Assembly (NCBI RefSeq): GCF_036659115.1
Contig: NZ_JAVXDF010000080.1
DNA: 10,670 nt
Strand: one strand, 5' to 3'
Source of the DNA: Gordonibacter sp036659115
GTDB lineage: Bacteria; Actinomycetota; Coriobacteriia; Coriobacteriales; Eggerthellaceae
Made by a program: the position numbers and the translations under genes. Each line of letters begins with the position of its first letter. Within the stretch, counting starts at the first letter, position 1. Positions 5,157 to 10,670 of the stretch are shown in pieces. The notes under the pieces are model-generated. The model saw nothing but the letters and a program-made list of their open reading frames with translations, searched no databases and was not told where the DNA came from.

Positions 5157-6539
5157 TTATGCACGATCGAGCTGAGCACCCTTGTCGGCAGCTTCCGTCG
5201 AGCTTTCAGCTTTGCCGTTTCGGTCCGCCTCCGCCGTCGGAGCCTGACCGAGGTTGTCGAGGCGGCTCACGCGAATGCTGGAGATGCGACGACGCCTCAT
5301 AGCCTGAATCTTGAACCGATAGCCGTCGAACACCAGCTCGTCCCCCACCTGCGGCACCTCATCCAGCGTGCCCAAAAGCCAACCGGCAATGGTCTCGTAG
5401 TCGTCCGACTCGGTGACCGGCCACCCCATCTGCAAGGCGTCTTCTACGGGAAACCTTCCGTCAACGATCCACTCGTCGTCAGACACGGCAGTGAGGTGCT
5501 TGGCTTCCGCGTCCGTCTCATCCGCGATCTCGCCGACGATCTCCTCTACGATATCTTCTACCGTAATTAAACCATCGGTGCCGCCGTACTCGTCTACAAC
5601 GATGGCTATCTGTTGCCTATTCGTTTGCATTTCCGACAGCAGAGGGAACGCGTCCTTGCTCTCGGGCACAAACATCGCCTCGTAGGCATAGGGTCCTACC
5701 TGATCGTCGCCTTTGCCATCCACCAAGGGGCCCACCAGGTCCTTGATATGCACGATGCCCACGATGCGGTCGATGTCCTCATGGAAGACCGGCAGACGCG
5801 AATAGCCCGTGCCGCGCATGCGGTCAACAGCCTGGCGCACGGTATCGGTATCTTCGACGAAGATCATGTCCACGCGCGGCTGCATGATCTCGCGTACGGT
5901 CATATCGCCCAAGTCCAAAATATCGCGGATCATGCGCTTCTCGTCGGGAAGCAGCTCATCGTTGTCGGTGACCATGTACATGATCTCCTCTTCGGACAGG
6001 CTTTGCCGTTCGTCGGCACCCCTGATGCCCAAAAGGCGTGACAGGCCGTTTGCCGAGGCGGAGGTCAGAGCCACCAGAGGACGCGCGATCTTTTGGAACA
6101 CGCCCAGCGGGCCAGCCACGGCCTTGCTGATGCGCTCGGCATCGGACAGCGCCATGCGCTTGGGCACCAACTCGCCCACGACGATGCTCAAGTAGGACAC
6201 CGCCAGCGTGATTACGATCGGAGCAAGACCTGAAGCTATGACCGACAGCCATTCGATACCGAAACCGGACAGCCATTGCGCCAGCGGCCCGGACAGGTTC
6301 GTGGCAGCCGCCGCCGAGGCAAAGAAGCCTACCAGCGTGATGGCCACCTGAATGGTCGCTAGGAAGTGGCCCGAATCTCCCGCCAGCTCAAGAGCGCGGC
6401 GGGCCTTCTTGTCGCCGTCGTCGGCCTCCTTCTGCAGCAGCACTTGCCGGGCGTTTACCAACGCCATCTCCGACATGCTGAAGTAGCCGTTCACTAAAAC
6501 GAGCACGAATGTAACGACGATGCTTATCCAAATGTCCAT
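5157..6539 (-). CDS. CNNM/CorC-type hemolysin-family membrane protein (DUF21, CBS pair, CorC_HlyC domain)
   Basis: This 460-residue membrane protein is of the CNNM/TlyC family, usually linked to Mg2+/Co2+ export. Domains in order: the CNNM (DUF21) membrane region at about 1-180, with NGYFSMSEMALVNAR (17-31) and VGELVPKRMAL (121-131); a CBS pair at about 208-340, with IMQPRVDMIFVE, YSRLPVF and HIKDL, closing with the signature DEYGGTDGLITVEDIVEEIV (316-335); and the C-terminal CorC_HlyC transporter-associated domain at about 350-428. The tail is Ala/Glu-rich. All family landmarks are present, and the length is normal. The ATG at 6539 starts the first membrane helix. The AAGGAG upstream is 14 bases away, longer than ideal, but no better in-frame start exists; upstream codons belong to a non-coding extension. 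'Hemolysin' is a historical label and gives no evidence of toxicity. It precedes the PspC-domain gene by 34 bases. Confidence 0.93.
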   Translation of the reverse strand: MDIWISIVVTFVLVLVNGYFSMSEMALVNARQVLLQKEADDGDKKARRALELAGDSGHFLATIQVAITLVGFFASAAAATNLSGPLAQWLSGFGIEWLSVIASGLAPIVITLAVSYLSIVVGELVPKRMALSDAERISKAVAGPLGVFQKIARPLVALTSASANGLSRLLGIRGADERQSLSEEEIMYMVTDNDELLPDEKRMIRDILDLGDMTVREIMQPRVDMIFVEDTDTVRQAVDRMRGTGYSRLPVFHEDIDRIVGIVHIKDLVGPLVDGKGDDQVGPYAYEAMFVPESKDAFPLLSEMQTNRQQIAIVVDEYGGTDGLITVEDIVEEIVGEIADETDAEAKHLTAVSDDEWIVDGRFPVEDALQMGWPVTESDDYETIAGWLLGTLDEVPQVGDELVFDGYRFKIQAMRRRRISSIRVSRLDNLGQAPTAEADRNGKAESSTEAADKGAQLDRA

Positions 6540-6597
6540 GGTGCGGCAACTCACTCCTTCGTATACGGTGGTCACGAGGCCGCCTTGCTGCCTCGCA

Positions 6598-6621
6598 GGC
6601 ACGGAGCGAACGCCCTGTGCC
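6598..6621 (-). other. Stem-loop in the trhA / CNNM-gene intergenic region
   Basis: On the minus-strand transcript a 5-bp stem (GGCAC/GTGCC), one A-C mismatch and a further 4 bp close a four-base loop. No T-run follows, so it is not a normal intrinsic terminator. It may be an RNA-processing or stability element between cotranscribed genes, or chance in GC-rich DNA. The rest of 6540-6668 shows no clear promoter for the CNNM-type gene. Confidence 0.35.
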
Positions 6622-6668
6622 TTAGGAACCGTGGGGCTGTCATGCCCGCGCGCTCGCGCACGCACCAC

Positions 6669-7514
6669 CTACATAACGAAAAGAGCAATGGCAAAGAACT
6701 GGCACGCGCTCCCAGCCAGAACCCACAAGTGGAAAATCGAATGCATATAGGGAATCTTCTTCAGCACATAGAAGATGCAGCCGAGGGAGTAGCAGACGCC
6801 TCCAATAAGCAACAGCCACAAACCAGGCGCTGGCATCAGCGCGACAAGCTGCGGCAGGAACCACACAACGCTCCAGCCCAGCAGCAGGTACAGCGCCGCC
6901 GATATCCAGCGCGGGCGAAACACCCAAAACGCCTCGCAGGCAACCCCAGCAAGCGCTACGGCCCATACGAAAGCACAAAGCCAAACACCGCCGACATCGC
7001 CCAAAGTAATCAGGCAAAACGAAGTATACGAGCCCGCGATGAACAAGTAGATACAACTGTGGTCGAGAATCTTAAAGACGCGCTTCGCCTTATCGACAGC
7101 GATGGCATGATACAGCGTCGACATGGTATATTCCAGCAGCATGGTAAGCGCGTACACCAAAGCAGCGAACAGATAGATGCCGCCGCCATCGTCTAAAGCG
7201 CGCACCACCAAAAGGGGAATAGCCGCAATGGCAAGCAACGCCCCGATACCATGCGTCACCGAGTTGGCAATCTCCTCGCCCAGCGTGTACTCTCGGACAT
7301 TGTGCTGTTTGTTCGCAGCGCTGGCTGAGGTGCTGGCCACTTCGTTGCGGTGTTCATGCGCCACAGCGAAGTCACGTGGCTTGAACTGCGAAGGCGTCCA
7401 TTCGGTTGCACGGCGTGGTGCCGAAACCGGCCCGGCCTCGTCTTCGGGAAGCGCAACCTCAGGCGAGGTAGCACTTCGGCCGTCCGATGCGTTTGTTGTT
7501 GCAGGTGTCTTCAT
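6669..7514 (-). CDS. trhA: PAQR/hemolysin III family membrane protein TrhA
   Basis: This 281-residue protein has seven predicted membrane helices from about residue 82 on. The family start YTLGEEIANSVTHGIG (77-92) is followed by EYTMSTLYHAI (His136), ILDHSCIYLFIAGSYT (Asp151, His152) and the last conserved block MHSIFHLWVL (His258, His262). These are the metal-binding residues known from PAQR proteins. The E. coli member (YqfA/TrhA) is implicated in membrane energy homeostasis; 'hemolysin III' is an old name. The hydrophilic, probably disordered N-terminal extension of about 70 residues is unusual, since most members are about 210-220 residues. Start choice: the ATG at 7514 has AAGG six bases upstream and lies 8 bases after the stop of the ydbT-like gene. 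The longer frame to 7565 would overlap that gene and has no support. Confidence 0.92.
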   Translation of the reverse strand: MKTPATTNASDGRSATSPEVALPEDEAGPVSAPRRATEWTPSQFKPRDFAVAHEHRNEVASTSASAANKQHNVREYTLGEEIANSVTHGIGALLAIAAIPLLVVRALDDGGGIYLFAALVYALTMLLEYTMSTLYHAIAVDKAKRVFKILDHSCIYLFIAGSYTSFCLITLGDVGGVWLCAFVWAVALAGVACEAFWVFRPRWISAALYLLLGWSVVWFLPQLVALMPAPGLWLLLIGGVCYSLGCIFYVLKKIPYMHSIFHLWVLAGSACQFFAIALFVM

Positions 7515-7522
7515 AATGAGCC

Positions 7523-9481
7523 TTACTGTACCATACTTCCATGAGGCTTGAGCCAGTCCAGCCATGCGCGAGCATCTTCTTCACACACGTCGATCAGGCG
7601 AATCGTGGTGCCCCCAACGCCTGCGGCCGTGCGTGCATTTACCGTAGCTGTTTTTGCGTTGCGCTGGAAGGGGTTCGTCTTGGTGTAACCGAACTGAATT
7701 TTCTTGCGCGGGAAGCTGACCGATTCGCGCGAGAATCCGCCATTGCTCACCTGCATGAACCGCTGGTTGTACGCAAAACCGGAACCGCGGAACCACAGCA
7801 CCGCTCCCACTAGGTTCAGCACCAGCAGCACCACGCAGAGTGCATAGCCGATGGTAGCACCGGTGTTCACATAGAACAGAGCTGCTGCTCCGTCGGGCGT
7901 GGCAGGAGCAAACGCATTCGTGCACAGCTGAGCAATGCCTAAAACGACGGCAAGCCAGAAGCCGTCGCCCTGGATGATGCCGCGACGGATAAGCGCACGA
8001 CGCAACGCGACCGGCGCAACAGGCGTGTTCTCGACCGGAACGTCGGCAAACTCGGGCACGAGACCTGCAAGGATCTCGGGCACCCGACTCATCTTCACAA
8101 AGGGATGGATGATGACACCTTGTTGGTTCAGGCTTTTCTGCTGGTCCTGCTGGTCTTCTGACGCAGCATCGATCTTCCCAAGCGACAGTTCGCAGTAACC
8201 GAACAGACGGCGGATGAAACTCTGCTTCACTACGACGGACTGCACGCGGTCGATGTCGACGCCCTGAAAACGATGCTGCAACAAGCCATGCTCCACTTCG
8301 ATGCGGTTGTCGCGCCGACAGGCACGGAAGCCGCCGAACGAGATACACGTCCCAATGATAGAAAAAACCCAGATCACCGCAATAGCCGCCACCGCCACCG
8401 CAGCACCAGCCGCAATGAGGTTGCCGCTGAAAAGCTGGGCGCTCAGACCTACGACCCGACCGACCCAGGGATCGATCCGTCCGGCCACCACCGGGGCTAT
8501 CTCGCCGACAAATTGGGCAACAGCACCGAGAATGCCTACGATGACAAGGACGAACGCCGTATTGTTCGAAAGCCCTGTAAGCGCCAGCTCCTTGTTAGAC
8601 ATGCCGTACTCATAGGTTATCTTGCCGGTGTCCACGGCCATGCCGCCGAACACGCCCCGCACGTCGGTCCATATCTCGGCCGGAGCGTCCAACACGTTAT
8701 GGGGCCGATCTGCAGCAGCAGAAACGACAGCCCCGTCGAGCGGGAAGCCGACTGGCGGTGTTGCCACGTCGCCGGTTGCGGCAACCACGGCGGCGACCCC
8801 TACGGGAACAACGCCGCCCTGCACGGCCGCAGCAAACTGCTTGCGTGCGAACAACTCGGCACGCAGCTGCTCGGCCTGGGTCTTCTGCACGTAAGGCACC
8901 ATGACGGCTTTGTTGGCAGAACCGCCTGCCGTGTCGATGCTAACCGTGCACACGCCGAAGATGCGCTGAAGGAGCGTGGAGCGCTGGTCGACCGACTGAA
9001 TGCGCTGATAGGGCACATGGACGCGCTTTTTATTGAAGATACCCGAATGCAGGTTGAACTCGGCATCGCCCAGCTCGTAATACAGATGCTTATACGAAAG
9101 CCACTGGAACAACGCCACGATGCCTACGATAAGCACGAATCCGACGATGATGCAAATACCGACGATGAGCAAAACGGGGATCCCGGGGGCACCAACGCTT
9201 TCCCCTTTAGCCAGGGCACCGGCAATACTCGAGACGCTGGAAATAAGCACTACGACGAAAATAGCGAAAGCAGCCTGGATGCTGCCCAGCCAGATATAGC
9301 TGTGATGCACGTGATGGCGAGCAGGCTCGGCAAGAGCGGCGGATGGCTGCATCGGCGAGGGCTGACCAGGCTGCGGAGCATTCGATTGCGCCGGGTAGTC
9401 GGGAACCTGAGAGTATGCCAGCTGCGGTTGAGGGGCTTGCGGGGCCATCGTGTCTTGCGATGCTGGCTGCTGATCGGCCAT
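7523..9481 (-). CDS. ydbT: PH-domain membrane protein, YdbT-like, with three bPH2 domains
   Basis: This 652-residue membrane protein has three bacterial PH (bPH2) units, each after a pair of hydrophobic segments: about 130-215 (YKHLYYELGDAEFNLHSGIF, RVHVPYQRIQSVDQ), about 383-475 (RIEVEHGLLQHRFQGVDIDR, VQSVVVKQSFIRRLFG) and about 567-648 (FAYNQRFMQVSNGGFSRES). The first ~57 residues are Gln/Pro-rich and likely disordered. Bacillus YdbT is about 490 residues, so the N-tail and the long 215-290 insert make this one larger. The gene overlaps the upstream ydbS-like gene by one base (TGATG), with AGGAGG 7 bases before the ATG at 9481; a GTG at 9484 is too close. In B. subtilis the ydbST operon is controlled by the envelope-stress factor SigW and contributes to resistance to antimicrobials of other bacilli; carrying that role over here is inference. 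Confidence 0.88.
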   Translation of the reverse strand: MADQQPASQDTMAPQAPQPQLAYSQVPDYPAQSNAPQPGQPSPMQPSAALAEPARHHVHHSYIWLGSIQAAFAIFVVVLISSVSSIAGALAKGESVGAPGIPVLLIVGICIIVGFVLIVGIVALFQWLSYKHLYYELGDAEFNLHSGIFNKKRVHVPYQRIQSVDQRSTLLQRIFGVCTVSIDTAGGSANKAVMVPYVQKTQAEQLRAELFARKQFAAAVQGGVVPVGVAAVVAATGDVATPPVGFPLDGAVVSAAADRPHNVLDAPAEIWTDVRGVFGGMAVDTGKITYEYGMSNKELALTGLSNNTAFVLVIVGILGAVAQFVGEIAPVVAGRIDPWVGRVVGLSAQLFSGNLIAAGAAVAVAAIAVIWVFSIIGTCISFGGFRACRRDNRIEVEHGLLQHRFQGVDIDRVQSVVVKQSFIRRLFGYCELSLGKIDAASEDQQDQQKSLNQQGVIIHPFVKMSRVPEILAGLVPEFADVPVENTPVAPVALRRALIRRGIIQGDGFWLAVVLGIAQLCTNAFAPATPDGAAALFYVNTGATIGYALCVVLLVLNLVGAVLWFRGSGFAYNQRFMQVSNGGFSRESVSFPRKKIQFGYTKTNPFQRNAKTATVNARTAAGVGGTTIRLIDVCEEDARAWLDWLKPHGSMVQ

Positions 9482-9969
9482 CACACGTCCTCCTGTGCCA
9501 GACGAGCAAGCTCGGCCGCCTTGTCGCGCAGCTGATCGGCCGTTTCGGCATCGAGGCCCGGAATCTCATGTTCGCCCGCTGCCGTGGAGATTGTCACGCT
9601 GGCCAAACCAAACGCACGCAAAATGGGCCCTTGGCGCGTATCGGTGTTTTGCACGCGAATGAACGGGATGACAAAGCGCTTGCGCCAAACAATGCCCCGT
9701 GCGATATCCAGATAATTATCCGACAGCTCGTAGCGCCAACGCACAAAGCGAATAGGCGGCAGCACCACCAGCCAGAGGACCATGCAGACAACGTACACAA
9801 GAGCGGTAGCTCCCAGCGTAATGAAAATCCATCCCGCCGGCTCGACCGCAGCTGCGATGACAAAAGGGATAAACACGCACAGAAACGCGATGGTGAGCCA
9901 AATGGCATCGTTGATACGCCATACGCGCGTGATCTTTGGATTCAACTGGTTGGCAGGCAGGTCTTTCAT
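9481..9969 (-). CDS. ydbS: PH-domain membrane protein, YdbS-like
   Basis: This 162-residue protein has two membrane helices (about 23-42 and 46-70) followed by one bPH2 domain (about 75-155). Diagnostic segments are RWRYELSDNYLDIARGIVWR, VIPFIRVQNTDTRQGPILR and LASVTISTAAGEHEIPGL, which match the consensus of the YdbS/YdbT type. Length and arrangement equal those of typical YdbS. The ATG at 9969 has AAGGA five bases before it; the frame remains open upstream as far as 10530, but that part is antisense to yqeY and not credible. The stop overlaps the start of the ydbT-like gene, so the two are translationally coupled and their products probably act as a complex. The molecular function of bPH2 membrane proteins is not established. 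Confidence 0.9.
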   Translation of the reverse strand: MKDLPANQLNPKITRVWRINDAIWLTIAFLCVFIPFVIAAAVEPAGWIFITLGATALVYVVCMVLWLVVLPPIRFVRWRYELSDNYLDIARGIVWRKRFVIPFIRVQNTDTRQGPILRAFGLASVTISTAAGEHEIPGLDAETADQLRDKAAELARLAQEDV

Positions 9970-10002
9970 GAGCTTCCTTCGGGTCGGAGTACGCACCTTC
10001 TC

Positions 10003-10011
10003 ATAATAGCA
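10003..10011 (-). promoter_or_regulatory. Candidate extended -10 promoter for the ydbS-ydbT(-trhA) operon
   Basis: On the minus strand TGC is followed directly by TATTAT (10008-10003), an extended -10 element with 5 of 6 consensus bases. Transcription would start near 9996, about 27 bases before the ydbS ATG. No recognisable -35 lies at the right distance. I saw no obvious SigW-type pair (TGAAAC/CGTA) in this intergenic region. Confidence 0.4.
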
Positions 10012-10077
10012 GAACGCCAAACGACCGCCCGCCTCTACCTCAACCGTAGAAAAGCGATTCCGCAAAAGGCGATGCGC

Positions 10078-10083
10078 TATACT
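10078..10083 (+). promoter_or_regulatory. Candidate -10 element for yqeY
   Basis: TATACT (5 of 6 consensus) lies 43 bases before the yqeY ATG in the divergent intergenic region 9970-10126. The matching -35 position is poor (GCGATT at 18 bases spacing). It is about 70 bases from the opposing candidate promoter of ydbS, so the two could share regulation. Confidence 0.4.
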
Positions 10084-10126
10084 GGAGCGAACAACATCGT
10101 CGGCACATCCAGATGAGAGGCACCCT

Positions 10127-10570
10127 ATGACGTATGACGAACTGAAAGATGCAATCAAAGCAGCCATGAAGGCCCAGGACAAGCCGCGGCTGTCCATCCT
10201 GCGACAGGTACATGGCGAGATCAAGAACATCGAGGTGAACGAGCGACGCGACATTAGCGACGCCGATGTGGACACTATGTTGAAGCGATTGATCAAGCAA
10301 ACGAGGGAAACACTCGATGGCTCGATCAAGGCTGGAAACGACCAAGCGCGCACCGATACGCTGTGCGAACAGGTGGCCATCTTGGAAGAATACCTGCCGA
10401 AGCAGGTTTCCGGCGACGACCTGATCGCCCTTATCGGAGAGGTCCTGGCCGAAACAGGCGCGTCCACCAAGAAGGACATGGGTCGCGTCATGGGCGCGCT
10501 CACCCAGAAAACGGGTGGCAACTTCGACAAGGCTACCGCCGCGAAGGAGTTAGGACAACGCCTCGCATAA
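10127..10570 (+). CDS. yqeY: GatB/YqeY domain-containing protein
   Basis: This 147-residue soluble, largely helical protein is complete and of the usual YqeY length. Family landmarks are the N-terminal helical part MTYDELKDAIKAAMKAQDK followed by RLSILRQVHGEIKNIEVNE, the central EQVAILEEYLPKQVSGDDL, and the C-terminal KDMGRVMGALTQKTGGNFDK. It corresponds to the tail domain of the GatB subunit of Asp/Glu-tRNA amidotransferase, which contacts tRNA; free-standing YqeY is presumed to bind tRNA, and its physiological role is unresolved. The ATG at 10127 has AGAGG six bases upstream. It is the only plus-strand gene in the window, divergent from ydbS and convergent with the gene entering from the right edge. 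Confidence 0.95.
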   Translation: MTYDELKDAIKAAMKAQDKPRLSILRQVHGEIKNIEVNERRDISDADVDTMLKRLIKQTRETLDGSIKAGNDQARTDTLCEQVAILEEYLPKQVSGDDLIALIGEVLAETGASTKKDMGRVMGALTQKTGGNFDKATAAKELGQRLA

Positions 10571-10607
10571 CGGACGACGCCGATGCAGCGCCTTGTTCTG
10601 TACGCCC

Positions 10608-10670
10608 TCAGTCCTCCTCAGCGTCGGCACTCTGCAGCAGCAGGTCGAACATTTCTTGGCGATTGCCCAC
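10608..10670 (-). CDS. C-terminal end of an unrecognised minus-strand gene (partial)
   Basis: The minus-strand frame entering from the right edge reads 20 residues (VGNRQEMFDLLLQSADAEED) and stops with TGA at 10610-10608. An acidic, helical ending of this sort is typical of a soluble protein's C-terminus, and its convergent placement 37 bases from yqeY is natural. The fragment is too short to name a family, and chance openness over 20 codons cannot be excluded. Confidence 0.45.
   Translation of the reverse strand: MGNRQEMFDLLLQSADAEED

Noticed and set aside
8273..9535. Plus-strand 420-codon open frame
   Set aside because: Antisense to the ydbT-like gene. The composition (many His, Arg, Asn) is typical of the reverse of a membrane-protein gene.
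9970..10530. N-terminal extension of the ydbS-like frame
   Set aside because: The frame stays open across the intergenic region and antisense to yqeY, but the YdbS family starts at the ATG at 9969, which has its own ribosome binding site.
10571..10607. Terminator between yqeY and the convergent gene
   Set aside because: Expected in this position, but I found no stem of useful length followed by a T-run in the 37 bases.

Overview
The window reads as a chromosomal segment of a GC-rich Gram-positive anaerobe. The best fit is Coriobacteriia, family Eggerthellaceae (the Eggerthella/Adlercreutzia/Slackia/Gordonibacter group). This rests on a secreted Tat-dependent flavoprotein of the fumarate-reductase type, which these gut bacteria carry in large numbers, on strongly GC-biased third positions, on frequent GTG/TTG starts with AGGAGG ribosome binding sites, and on the general mix of families. 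The taxonomic call is inference; no rRNA or tRNA gene is present.

Layout, right to left because nearly everything is on the minus strand. At the right edge is the last 20 codons of an unrecognised minus-strand gene, facing the only plus-strand gene, yqeY (GatB/YqeY protein). A divergent intergenic region with promoter-like elements in both directions separates yqeY from a minus-strand run: ydbS-like and ydbT-like PH-domain membrane proteins (TGATG overlap), trhA (PAQR/hemolysin III; 8-base gap), a CNNM/CorC-type 'hemolysin' transporter after a 129-base gap, and a PspC-LiaI/LiaF-TM membrane protein 34 bases further on. A 447-base non-coding stretch follows. It holds a 100-N assembly gap flanked by identical 24-mers, a hairpin terminator candidate and a promoter candidate. 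Next comes a secreted or lipid-anchored protein with a lysozyme/glucosaminidase-like C-terminal domain, ended by a convincing intrinsic terminator. A two-gene TrkA-type potassium-channel regulator operon follows with its own terminator. At the left edge is a Tat-exported, probably lipid-anchored FAD reductase, cut by the window end after 384 codons.

Functionally, the segment is dominated by envelope proteins: PH-domain membrane proteins, PspC/LiaF-type stress proteins, TrhA, a divalent-cation transporter candidate, a wall hydrolase-like protein and K+ uptake regulators. Each family is known, and most of the window is ordinary core or near-core chromosome. I did not find a clearly new system. 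The points most worth a second look are the flavoprotein with an altered substrate-site motif, the clustering of envelope-stress families, the PspC-LiaF-TM fusion, and the assembly gap that is probably an unmerged contig overlap.
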